Program-made: the position numbers and the translations under genes
The notes under the pieces: generated by a model
Seen by the model: only the letters and a program-made list of their open reading frames with translations
What the model was told of the DNA's origin: nothing
Database searches by the model: none
In this document: piece by piece, positions 8,875-16,318 of the stretch
How the letters are laid out: each line of letters starts with the position of its first letter
How positions within the stretch are numbered: position 1 is the stretch's first letter
Source of the DNA: an uncultured Aquimarina sp.
Lineage (GTDB): Bacteria > Bacteroidota > Bacteroidia > Flavobacteriales > Flavobacteriaceae
DNA length: 64,000 nt
Assembly (NCBI GenBank): GCA_947500845.1
Contig: CANMTP010000007.1
Span: 62,001-126,000, forward strand
Direction of reading: 5' to 3'

Positions 8875-9180
8875 ATGGAAAAGGAAATTGGATGTTATAT
8901 TCTGTACAGTAACAAAGTCAATAAATACTATACCGGGGCTTGTCAGCAAAATTTATCAGATAGGATTGATAAACACAATACATCTTTTTACGGTAAAAAA
9001 CATTACACAACTATAGCTAATGATTGGGTTTTATATCTATTTATTCCCACTAAAACTTACAACCAAGCAATAGCCATAGAACGGAAAAGCAAGTCTATGA
9101 AAAGCAAAATCTATATCCAAAACTTGAAAAAATATCCCGAAATGATTGAAAAACTTCTTTCAAATATATCGGGCATCTGA
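8875..9180 (+). CDS. GIY-YIG domain protein inside the tRNA-flanked element
   Basis: From ATG 8875 the product is 101 residues, essentially one GIY-YIG nuclease-like domain. GCYILYSNKVNKYYTGA is the GIY-YIG strand pair in a C-Y/Y-T-G variant. An Arg follows in LSDRIDKH, and A-IERKSKSMKSK is the late Glu/Lys region. A frame reaching back into the tRNA (8797) and an ATG at 8869 are less likely. The stop codon (9178-9180) is part of CTGACTC, a copy of the tRNA anticodon-stem sequence, so the gene ends where the second tRNA fragment begins. Such genes are common beside tRNAs in flavobacteria; a role in element movement is inference. Confidence 0.75.
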   Translation: MEKEIGCYILYSNKVNKYYTGACQQNLSDRIDKHNTSFYGKKHYTTIANDWVLYLFIPTKTYNQAIAIERKSKSMKSKIYIQNLKKYPEMIEKLLSNISGI

Positions 9181-9239
9181 CTCTCCCAATAGCTATCGGG
9201 ACAGGGGGTCCTTGGTTCGAGCCCAAGTGGGACCACTTA
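9177..9239 (+). pseudogene. tRNA 3'-half fragment with a palindrome in place of the anticodon loop
   Basis: CTGACTC (9177-9183) and 9202-9239 match the real tRNA at 8775-8781 and 8787-8824, the latter 38 of 38 bases including downstream CTTA. Between them the five loop bases ATAAT are replaced by the 18-base palindrome TCCCAATAGCTATCGGGA (9184-9201). The 5' half is absent, so it cannot make a tRNA. It looks like an attachment-site duplicate later hit by a small palindromic repeat. Confidence 0.8.
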
Positions 9240-9245
9240 GTGGAA

Positions 9246-9274
9246 AAGCCTAAGCGATAGCAAGGGCTTTTTTT
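9246..9274 (+). terminator. Terminator-like stem after the tRNA fragment
   Basis: AAGCC ... GGCTT with an inner GC/GC pair and a following T run resembles the stem at 8834. The tRNA fragment and its terminator thus look like one duplicated unit. Confidence 0.55.
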
Positions 9275-9312
9275 GTAGAACGTAGTGAAACAAATCTTGG
9301 GTGAGAAGTTTA

Positions 9313-9339
9313 TCCTGAGCGAGTTACGAGTCGAAGGGA
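9313..9339. repeat. Dispersed palindrome-like repeat next to the third tRNA fragment
   Basis: Begins TCCTGAGCGAG and ends GTCGAAGGGA, the same family as 6290-6308. It directly precedes the tRNA-derived CCCAAGTGGGACCACTT. Confidence 0.5.
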
Positions 9340-9340
9340 A

Positions 9341-9357
9341 CCCAAGTGGGACCACTT
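9341..9357 (+). repeat. Third copy of the tRNA 3' end
   Basis: CCCAAGTGGGACCACTT is identical to the T-arm 3' strand, acceptor strand and two following bases of the tRNA at 8747. The sequence after this copy, not after the intact tRNA, resembles what follows tRNA-Ala at 55671. This may therefore be the original chromosomal 3' end. Confidence 0.75.
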
Positions 9358-9370
9358 TGTAAATCAAAGT

Positions 9371-9401
9371 GTTACGATTGTAAAATTTCGTAGCTCTTTT
9401 T
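9371..9401 (+). terminator. Terminator-like stem after the third tRNA fragment
   Basis: GTTACGA and TCGTAGC pair, followed by CTCTTTTTG. It matches the tRNA-Ala terminator at 55758-55791 in sequence as well as position. Confidence 0.6.
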
Positions 9402-9413
9402 GTTTTTATATAC

Positions 9414-9446
9414 TTTGTCTACAATTTGCTCGGTTTTTGCTCGGTT
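9414..9446. repeat. Phased 11-bp repeats, TTTG every 11 bases
   Basis: TTTGTCTACAA, TTTGCTCGGTT and TTTGCTCGGTT follow each other without gap, preceded by TAC and followed by TTC. The same TAC-(TTTG unit)n-TTC arrangement occurs at 55801-55828 after tRNA-Ala. Confidence 0.75.
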
Positions 9447-9546
9447 TTCACAGCTTAAAATGAATTCATTCCTTCTTATTTAGACATAAATGTCATATAT
9501 TACTTAATCTATAGCATTGAAATAAACCACAATTTCAATAGGTTAT

Positions 9547-9696
9547 TTATGAAATTGTACTTCTGACTTCAAGCCATTTACTAACTCTATAGTATATAGT
9601 TTTTCCGATACCAAACTCTTGACAAATGGCATCCATATGTTTGTTTGGATTAGCTCTTAAATATCCAGTGCCAGAAGCCTTTCTATATTGGGCTTC
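9547..9696 (-). pseudogene. C-terminal relic of an HTH gene related to the one at 55875
   Basis: The minus strand reads MDAICQEFGIGKTIYYRV followed by SKWLEVRSTIS and a stop at 9547. The intact gene at 55875-56456 ends MDETCREFGFSKTTYYRV, MKWLAVRKV. The relic is open only from 9696, with stop codons just upstream, so the N-terminal domain is gone. Both copies lie tail-first toward a tRNA, behind phased 11-bp repeats. Confidence 0.75.
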
Positions 9697-9743
9697 TTAT
9701 CAGTCTTAAACACTATTTTTAGCAAATTCATGGTTTTAGGCTG

Positions 9744-10280
9744 CTATGAATTATTTTCTTTTTTAATCAACCAAGTCGATATTCTGTGATAATTAGTTAT
9801 CAAAATGTAACCTAAAATTAAGTTCATTACTGAGATAGCCCAGTTAAAATAATCTATTCTAGTTCCATAGACCACCTCATCGACACTTCCCCAAAAATCA
9901 TTATTTGAAACCGATCTCCTGAATGCAAAAAAGCAATGGTTCAAAAACTCAGGAAAATAATCTACAATCAAGAATCCACCGACTAATAAAGTAGCAAGTT
10001 TAATTATATTAAGGTTGTTGAAATTCTCCATATGAATATGTTCTTCATCAAATCCTTTATCTAATTTTAAAGCATCAATGATCTTATCAGTCTTCTTAAT
10101 GAGAATTACATAAATCAATCCAATTATTGCTGCAACACCTAAAATTAATAATGCAATGAAAATGTCAAATTGCTGGGTAATATAACTTATGTTAGCAGGA
10201 ATAAAGCTAAATACCGTTAGTATTAAAGAATAGAGGGCAAAAAGTTTAATTATTAATCTTAAAAAGTCTCTTTTTGTCAT
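9744..10280 (-). CDS. Membrane protein of unknown function
   Basis: I take the start at MTKRDFLRLI (10280); the open frame runs back to 10334 without a better start. The 178-residue product has four hydrophobic segments at about residues 8-28, 40-62, 92-112 and 145-165. The last is followed by a basic tail ending KKENNS. No family is recognised. It is the last gene of the minus-strand group that begins near 15223, so it may serve that system, for example as a membrane-bound protector; this is inference. Confidence 0.6.
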   Translation of the reverse strand: MTKRDFLRLIIKLFALYSLILTVFSFIPANISYITQQFDIFIALLILGVAAIIGLIYVILIKKTDKIIDALKLDKGFDEEHIHMENFNNLNIIKLATLLVGGFLIVDYFPEFLNHCFFAFRRSVSNNDFWGSVDEVVYGTRIDYFNWAISVMNLILGYILITNYHRISTWLIKKENNS

Positions 10281-10344
10281 TGTTTGTAAGTTTAGATGAT
10301 TTGAAAATCGTTGAATTAATAAAACTGTTACCACCCCTTTTTAC

Positions 10345-11301
10345 TTACTGCAATTTCACAGGCTGAATACCAATAACCTTATCAGTTTCATCAAACAAAA
10401 TTTTGACCATCTCTTTAGGTGGGGTCAACGTATCTTTTTTATATCGATAGAATAAGCTTACATAAGTATCACCGGTCATAGTCATTTGAATCCCATGATG
10501 ATAGATTTTTAACTCTTGACTAAAATCAATATTACTTATCAGATCTTCAATCTGCTGATTAGTTACTCTTTCAATCAATCTCTCTGATAAAAATGTCTTT
10601 GACTTTTCTATGTCTCCGTTCCTTAATGTCGATAGGTATTCTTCGCTTTTAATTGTAAGTTCTTTGAGCCTTTTACCAATATCAGTTTTATTGTCTTTCT
10701 TTTTCGTTACATGAGTAATATACAATCGTATTTTATGAGTCGGAGTTTTGGTAACCCTCCCTTTTTTCTCGTAAAAATTAGAAATCGTTCCATACAACCT
10801 TATTTTTGTGCTATCATTTGGATTCCAAGTGTTTGATTTTCTTAGTCCACCTTTTTTATCAATCGATGAGAAATCTTTAAGGTTTCCTTCTATTTCACTT
10901 TGTCCGAAAAGTTCAGTCAATCTAATTTCTAACTCATTATATTTTTTTATGAGAGCTTTTTGAAAGTCTAAAGATTTTTTATTGTTTTTACTTTTTTCAA
11001 AGTTTCTAACATCCCACTCGTGTAAAACCTTTTTTATAGTAGAATCTTTTTTAAAAAAGAAATACTGTGTTTTTAAATCAGGAATAACTTCTTCTTCATG
11101 GAAAAACTGAATTGGTTGCGCTACATCTTTACTTTGAAGATAACGAGAAGTATAAGAAACTTGTTTACTCCCTCTCTTGATTTCATAATCTATGTAGTAT
11201 GGCAGCTTTTTGTTATGGATATTATAATCAAAATTTTTACCTTGACTCATTACGAATAATGGGAGTATTAATAGGTAACTGAAATAAAGTTTCTTTTTCA
11301 T
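10345..11301 (-). CDS. Secreted protein of unknown function
   Basis: I start at MKKKLYFSYLLILPLFVMSQ (11301), which is a clear signal peptide with likely cleavage at SQG; the open frame extends to 11328 but that would hide the signal. The mature part is about 300 residues, lysine-rich and without membrane segments or a family I recognise. Repeated K/T-rich strands in the second half suggest an exported beta-rich protein. It starts 8 bases after the lipoprotein gene upstream and belongs to the same operon. Confidence 0.65.
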   Translation of the reverse strand: MKKKLYFSYLLILPLFVMSQGKNFDYNIHNKKLPYYIDYEIKRGSKQVSYTSRYLQSKDVAQPIQFFHEEEVIPDLKTQYFFFKKDSTIKKVLHEWDVRNFEKSKNNKKSLDFQKALIKKYNELEIRLTELFGQSEIEGNLKDFSSIDKKGGLRKSNTWNPNDSTKIRLYGTISNFYEKKGRVTKTPTHKIRLYITHVTKKKDNKTDIGKRLKELTIKSEEYLSTLRNGDIEKSKTFLSERLIERVTNQQIEDLISNIDFSQELKIYHHGIQMTMTGDTYVSLFYRYKKDTLTPPKEMVKILFDETDKVIGIQPVKLQ

Positions 11302-11308
11302 CCACAAT

Positions 11309-11776
11309 TTACTTTTGAACCTTATCAATTTTGGCTAAATCTTTTACCAACTCATACATTTTGTCGGCATTAAAAAACTCTCCTTCGTCTATTTGAAATT
11401 TTGTTTTTGGGTCAACCTTAAAAATTTGTCCTGTAACTTTGCCATTAGTATATTTTTTAAACAAAAACTTATAATCAACAAATCTTTTTCCTTTTAAATA
11501 AACATTTAATAATGTAACATGTTCTTTGTTTTGATTTCCAGTCTGTTTGAGAGAATCACGATGAATTTTGCTAAAAGACTCCATAAAGTTTTTGATTATC
11601 GTACTATCGCCGATTTTTAATGTTTTTGAAGAATCTTTTGTATAGCTCTGAATTTCCTTTAGTTTAAAACTCTTAAAAGGATATTCGGCATAATGAATAT
11701 CTGTTCTGAAAGCAAATGGGTTTTTCTTACAACTTATCAAAATGCATATTAACATTATCCATATAAGTTTTTTCAT
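11309..11776 (-). CDS. Small lipoprotein of unknown function
   Basis: From MKKLIWIMLICILISCKK (11776) the protein is about 155 residues with a lipobox ending at Cys16 (LISC) followed by KK. The mature part has no recognised domain; FLKGKRFVDYKFLFKKYTNG-like basic strands are visible. It is directly downstream of the RHS-tip gene, where immunity or accessory proteins usually sit, but no immunity family is recognised. Confidence 0.65.
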   Translation of the reverse strand: MKKLIWIMLICILISCKKNPFAFRTDIHYAEYPFKSFKLKEIQSYTKDSSKTLKIGDSTIIKNFMESFSKIHRDSLKQTGNQNKEHVTLLNVYLKGKRFVDYKFLFKKYTNGKVTGQIFKVDPKTKFQIDEGEFFNADKMYELVKDLAKIDKVQK

Positions 11777-11783
11777 ATCTTTT

Positions 11784-12794
11784 TTATTTTTCATTTGAAT
11801 GATTTTTTAGATTCCCCCATCCTCCAAACATTCTTGTAACCGCATTAGTCCTACTTATACCTCCTCCTACACCAGAAATATTCAATAAGTTGCCTGTATA
11901 ACTAGAACTTTCAATTGACATTCCGCCCCCAAAAGGGATATTAGGTATTCCTATAGAATATATCGTAGATTCTCCCATTATGTCTTGAATCATTAAAGAT
12001 TGTCCAGTGTTAGACTCTAAATATCCAGTATATACTCCTCCTCCTAGTGCCAAACCATAAGAACTTCCACTGGTCCCAAAAACACCTACTGCATCAAGAT
12101 TTCCGTTTTCTGCAAATAAAGCAACATCAATTGAAGATGTATTACCTTTTCCAAAAATTGCTTCTAGTCCGAAAGAAATAATAGGAGTTGCTCCCTCATT
12201 CGGCATTTTATTTAACAAATTCCCAATAATAGGATCTATATTTGTTTCAATTATTGCTCCACTTTCGGTTTCATGTGTTTTATTCGTAATCGGATCATGA
12301 CCTTTTATTATGTCACCTACTACATCAGGAACAACAATATCTGTTTGTACATCTTTATCTACTTCTTTGGATATTAAGTTTGCAATTAAAACTTCTTCTC
12401 CACTTTCGTTTTCTCCCCAAACTCTTATATCTATTGCCGCCCTACCATCCGGGTCAACGTACATTAAGGGGTTGTCATAAACAAAATTATAAGGTGACCA
12501 ATCTACAAATTGATCACTTAACGGATCCGGCTGAAACCATCGACTCATCACCGTAGGTTCTGCTCCTGCCTCTGTAAAGGTAATAGATTCTTCTATAAAA
12601 CTGGTAATCGTATTATTTTTTACATTTAGCATCACAGAACCAATGTGTACAATACTATCGTTATCAAAATCTTCAATAAATTCTCCACCTGATAAGGTTG
12701 AGATACGTGGATTATAGTTGTATTCCTCAAAAGGATTTTGTGCATGGGTGATACCAAACCATAACACTAATACTAAAAGCCCTAATTCTTTCAT
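11784..12794 (-). CDS. Secreted RHS-tip protein with variable C-terminal domain
   Basis: The 336-residue protein has a signal peptide (about residues 1-19, ending THAQ) and then NPFEEYNYNP, the N-terminus of a Flavobacteriaceae RHS-associated family. The RHS core end SRWFQPDPLSDQFVDW / SPYNFVYDNP / VDPDGRA lies at about residues 84-119. No upstream YD repeats exist, so it carries only the tip of an RHS protein. After DPDGR the sequence changes to a unique 215-residue region whose last 110 residues are Gly/Ser-rich and hydrophobic (LALGGGVYTGYL, GGGMSIE). In polymorphic toxins this position holds the toxin domain; here the activity is unknown. It lies one base after the transglutaminase-like gene. 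Confidence 0.8.
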   Translation of the reverse strand: MKELGLLVLVLWFGITHAQNPFEEYNYNPRISTLSGGEFIEDFDNDSIVHIGSVMLNVKNNTITSFIEESITFTEAGAEPTVMSRWFQPDPLSDQFVDWSPYNFVYDNPLMYVDPDGRAAIDIRVWGENESGEEVLIANLISKEVDKDVQTDIVVPDVVGDIIKGHDPITNKTHETESGAIIETNIDPIIGNLLNKMPNEGATPIISFGLEAIFGKGNTSSIDVALFAENGNLDAVGVFGTSGSSYGLALGGGVYTGYLESNTGQSLMIQDIMGESTIYSIGIPNIPFGGGMSIESSSYTGNLLNISGVGGGISRTNAVTRMFGGWGNLKNHSNEK

Positions 12795-12795
12795 T

Positions 12796-13869
12796 TTAAT
12801 TTGATTTATTCCTATTGGTTATTTCTTTGTTTATATATTTTTCTTGTTCAGCCTGTAAGGTATCAAGCCATTTTAGATACATTTTTTCTGGCATCCTTCG
12901 ATATCCCTCATGGTGAATTGTGGCATACTCATGTTGCATGGCCAAAAAGGCATCTTTGTAAATATCATTTTCTCTTATTCTTGTATTGAATTCACCACCT
13001 TCTTGCTGTATTTTTTGTTCAAGAATTTTTTTAAGGGTTTCGGCTCTCAGGATTCTGCCATTGATATAATGTGGATAGGCTTTTAAAGCCATTTCACATG
13101 CCAATAGTGGAAAAGTACCATCATTGGCGGGAAAAGCCCGGTTGTACCCTTCGGCCAGATCTACCAAACACATGGCAATACTTTGTTTGTCGCTCAGTGC
13201 TTCCATATACAATTTATTGACCACCGCATCCAGATGGATGTACCCCGAAGCCATTAGCCAGGCATCGTTCGGAAACTGTCCGCTAGTAAGTTCGGTATTA
13301 TACCAACCGTCTTTTCTATTTTGGTTCTTGATATATACATGGTTAGGTGCTAAGGCTAAATATGCATTAGTGCCTAATTCTTGCGCCAGTATTTTATATA
13401 AGTAGGGTAAAGAGTGACAATTCCCTTTTCGGGTTTGTAGCAGTTTGGATACAAACATATTTTCCCAATTCTTTCGCCCCCAGATATCTTCAAAATCATA
13501 GGTAAAAGGGATATGTTGATACTTACCTGTTTCATTGTAATAAGGGATCGTATCTTTTAATACCGAAAACAGAACCGCCTGTTTTTTTACCAAAAGGCTA
13601 TCCTGTTCTTTATATAGTAAAGAGCGATTCTTATAAATTGACTCGGTAAACTTTGTTAACCGATCTATTTCATCAGTAAAGGCAAGGGTATCTAGGGTAC
13701 CATGTAAATAAGCATTCTCAACCAACATTACCGCTTTTTTAAAGTCGATTTTAGTTGTGTCTGCAAGCATTTCGTTAAGTGATACTAAAGCCTCTTTATA
13801 AAGTGCTTCTCTATCCTGCGCAGTTGCAATAATCCCTACCAATAGGAGTATCCCTATAATCTTTCTCAT
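12796..13869 (-). CDS. Secreted transglutaminase-like cysteine protein
   Basis: This 357-residue protein has a signal peptide (MRKIIGILLLVGIIATAQ). The centre carries TYDFEDIWG, then RKGNCHSLPYLYKIL with Cys151, then APNHVYIK with His177, and GWYNTEL with an acidic residue near 193. The Cys-His-acid order is that of the transglutaminase/SirB1-like fold, suggesting a peptidase or amidase. The C-terminal half is helical and TPR-like (YPHYINGRILRAETL). It overlaps its paralogue at 13866 by four bases (ATGA) and immediately precedes the RHS-tip gene, so it may process or protect the RHS protein. That role is inference. Confidence 0.7.
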   Translation of the reverse strand: MRKIIGILLLVGIIATAQDREALYKEALVSLNEMLADTTKIDFKKAVMLVENAYLHGTLDTLAFTDEIDRLTKFTESIYKNRSLLYKEQDSLLVKKQAVLFSVLKDTIPYYNETGKYQHIPFTYDFEDIWGRKNWENMFVSKLLQTRKGNCHSLPYLYKILAQELGTNAYLALAPNHVYIKNQNRKDGWYNTELTSGQFPNDAWLMASGYIHLDAVVNKLYMEALSDKQSIAMCLVDLAEGYNRAFPANDGTFPLLACEMALKAYPHYINGRILRAETLKKILEQKIQQEGGEFNTRIRENDIYKDAFLAMQHEYATIHHEGYRRMPEKMYLKWLDTLQAEQEKYINKEITNRNKSN

Positions 13870-15223
13870 AGTTTTGGTAGCGGTTTGGTAAGTTTATGTA
13901 GTTGCTCTTTCATGGCTTTTTGTTGTTGATTATCTTTTTGCTTTTGCATGGCTGCCAACCACTTCTGATACATGGCATCTGGCATTTTTTTATAACCTAA
14001 GGCATCAATGGTTATATGCTGATGTACCATTTTTTGAAATAGGGCCAACGCTTTATGATGCTTAGGTAATTCTTGTTGTATGTTTTCTTGAGTGATTCCT
14101 AATTGCCCAAAAACATGCGCAACCATTTCAGTATGATAATTGGCTTGAGTAAGCAATGCCGTAATATTATTAGCATCAAACGCTAAAGCTTTTTGTAGTG
14201 CATCTTTGGTAAACCGATCATGTCCAAACTTTTTTTGGTAGCCCATGGCAAGGTCTGTATACATTTGCGACAATAGTTCTTGTTGCGACAGCGGGTGCAA
14301 ATACAATTTGTTTTGTATCGCTTCAGCTTTGATATATCCGTTTTGCAGGATCAAGGCATTGGTGGTCAATATCTGGCTGGTCAATTCTACATTGTGCCAT
14401 TTCATCCCATTGTCGTCTGGAAACTTGATATAGGTATGGTTAGGTGATCGGGATAGATGTGCGGTGGCATCAATCTCTTCGGCAAGCATTAAGTATAACA
14501 AGGGTAACGAATGACATTGCCCTTTACCGGATTCTAATAGTTTTGTCACAAACATGTTAGACCAATCTTTCTTTCCCCAGATATCTTCAAAATCATAGGC
14601 CAAAGGTAAATGGGTTAATCCACTTTTTGTTTTTAGGGTATCCGAAAAAAATTGAAACAACATCAGGTTTTTGGCAACATTACTGTTGGTATCATAACCA
14701 AACTCTCGCATTTTTTCTTTGATAAAATCTCCGGTTTGTTGAATCACTTTGTCAAACTCGGTGTAATCCGTTTCTTGCTCATAAAATGCATTCTCGACGG
14801 TAAAAACGGCTTCTTTTACTGAAAAAGTCATATTCTCAATTCCTTTTAAGGTTGTAAATGCCTTCCGGTATCTATCCGCACCTTTTTCGTTAGAATAGGA
14901 TGGAATATTGTAGGGTGCAGAAAAGTGGCTTACTGCTTCGTTAATCTATGTTTGAACTCTTTTTTGCTTTTGTTTTTGCAACCTTTGATGCTGTTCTACC
15001 TCATCTATAAGTTGTTGATTTTGATGTTGCTGAGTACTGTACGATTGTGATGCAGGAAAACCTTGAGAAGCTCTGACTTGATTAAAACCTGGAGTAACAA
15101 CCTGCATACTATAGGTTTGAGGTACGGTCTGTGTATTAACTACAGGAACTGTGCAAATACAACTGGCATCACCCCTAAAAGAGTGATGTATTTTAAAAAA
15201 GTATGTAATCTAGCTAATTTCAT
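13866..15223 (-). pseudogene. Disrupted paralogue of the transglutaminase-like protein
   Basis: An intact frame of 321 residues starts at ATG 14831 and holds GKGQCHSLP (Cys106), SPNHTYIK (His132) and LTHLPLAYDFEDIWG. Homology to the downstream paralogue continues upstream of that ATG (DRYRKAFTTLKGIEN aligns with the REALYKEALVSLNEM region) up to an in-frame TAG at 14946-14948. Further upstream the same frame reads a Q-rich linker (QQHQNQQLIDEVEQHQRL). A signal peptide, MKLARLHTFLKYITLLGVMP then VVFAQ, starts at 15223 in another frame that ends at 15140. One frameshift near 15150 plus one nonsense codon explain this. Residual cytoplasmic product from 14831 is possible; sequencing error must be excluded. 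Confidence 0.7.
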
Positions 15224-15375
15224 TTTTTACAATATTAATGACTGCCAGTTTCATTTTCTGAAACTCTACATTTTTTTATTCATTTTTCTTTGGTTTGATA
15301 TTGTACCCTCTCCAAAACCTTACTCTTTTTATTACCTATTTGAAGAGGGAATACAATACTCAACCACTCAACTTT

Positions 15376-15627
15376 CTACACTCTCAAAGTCTCCCTATTG
15401 TAAAAACCAAATCGAAATCCAACCTCTTCTGCATATACAAAACTTTGTAAAGTATCATCGTATATAATCGGGGCGTTAAAGTCTCTCATCAAATGTATAA
15501 CCCGATATAATTTTGTTTTTGACACTCCTAAACGACTGGATAACTCTGTTGGATTACCTGTTGCCTGTAAACGAATTAGCTGATCCACTCGTTTTATAAG
15601 TTCTATTTGTTTAGCGATAATATTCAT
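15376..15627 (-). CDS. Small HTH protein upstream of the RHS operon
   Basis: The 83-residue product is one winged-helix domain. A helix (MNIIAKQIELIKRVDQLIRL) is followed by TGNPTELSSRLGVSKTKLYR, the recognition HTH of the HTH_11/DeoR type, and then by the wing APIIYDDTLQSFVY. Small proteins of this kind are frequent beside accessory operons in Bacteroidota. It faces the same way as the RHS operon, 150 bases upstream, and may control it. No ligand domain is present. Confidence 0.75.
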   Translation of the reverse strand: MNIIAKQIELIKRVDQLIRLQATGNPTELSSRLGVSKTKLYRVIHLMRDFNAPIIYDDTLQSFVYAEEVGFRFGFYNRETLRV

Positions 15628-15837
15628 TTTGCTGATTTTTTTGATGGTTAGTTTTTCCCTTACTTTTTAGTTCTTACACTTCATGAATTTTGGCATATAG
15701 TTGATAGGGTAATTTTTTACAACTCTGGGTTAAGTCATATAAATCCATTATCAGTATTAAGAACCTGTTTATTGTTTTATCTAATTTTGAATATTAATTA
15801 TTCCCTTACTTTTTTGTTCCACGCTTATTGACAGTTT

Positions 15838-16098
15838 TCAAGAAGCCTTTGGATAAAAAGAAGCACATGATTTTGGTTTCTTGCCGAGCAAAAAAAGATT
15901 TCTCGCCCTATAAATCAATTGCACAGCTTCCTCGCAAGACTTGCCTTTGTGATAAAGGTTTTGAATCCATAAATAAATGATAATCTCATAATGACTACAA
16001 TGAACCAAATCATACATAAACTGATCTAGTTTAAAATGCATTGCCAGGATGGTATCCACTATAAACTTGCTTTTTTTATCATACCCAGAATATGCCAT
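15838..16098 (-). CDS. Hypothetical 86-residue protein
   Basis: No family is recognised. The product is rich in aromatic residues, His and Cys and looks helical (FKLDQFMYDLVHCSHYEIII then KSCEEAVQLIYRARNLFLLG). It has a plausible start and no overlap with other genes. It may belong with the HTH/RHS group upstream of which it lies. Confidence 0.5.
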   Translation of the reverse strand: MAYSGYDKKSKFIVDTILAMHFKLDQFMYDLVHCSHYEIIIYLWIQNLYHKGKSCEEAVQLIYRARNLFLLGKKPKSCASFYPKAS

Positions 16099-16164
16099 TT
16101 TGATTTTTTTGTTGAATCAAATGTATAGGGTGAGATGGGTTGGATGCAAATGGAGTATATTTAG

Positions 16165-16194
16165 ATTCATGAAATTACAGTATAAATTCATGAA
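16165..16194. promoter_or_regulatory. Two ATTCATGAA boxes, 21 bp apart
   Basis: ATTCATGAA occurs at 16165-16173 and 16186-16194, two helical turns apart, with ACAGTATA (16177-16184) between them. Both elements recur at 18100-18129 upstream of the peptide gene. They are good candidates for the operator of the AraC-type regulator at 16319. Confidence 0.5.
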
Positions 16195-16268
16195 TTTTAA
16201 ACATAAATTTTTATAATAAAATATTAATCCATAAGTTGTTATTTAAAATTCTTTTCGTTAACTAGAGT

Positions 16269-16297
16269 TTTGTTTCAGAATAACTTTAATAATTTTG
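16269..16297 (+). promoter_or_regulatory. Promoter of the TPR/AraC regulator
   Basis: TTTG (16269-16272) and TAATTTTG (16290-16297) with a 17-base spacer match the Bacteroidota promoter. The ATG follows 22 bases after the -7 box. Confidence 0.6.
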
Positions 16298-16318
16298 CTT
16301 GAAACCTATTAGCATTTT

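Noticed and set aside
9095..9367. Minus-strand frame across the tRNA fragments
   Set aside because: It translates tRNA-derived and palindromic sequence; the GIY-YIG gene on the other strand is a better explanation.
9414..9446. 11-bp repeats as a CRISPR array
   Set aside because: Units are contiguous without spacers and much too short.
15063..15467. Plus-strand frame opposite the broken paralogue
   Set aside because: Cys/Phe/Tyr-rich translation without start context; the minus strand carries the signal peptide and linker.
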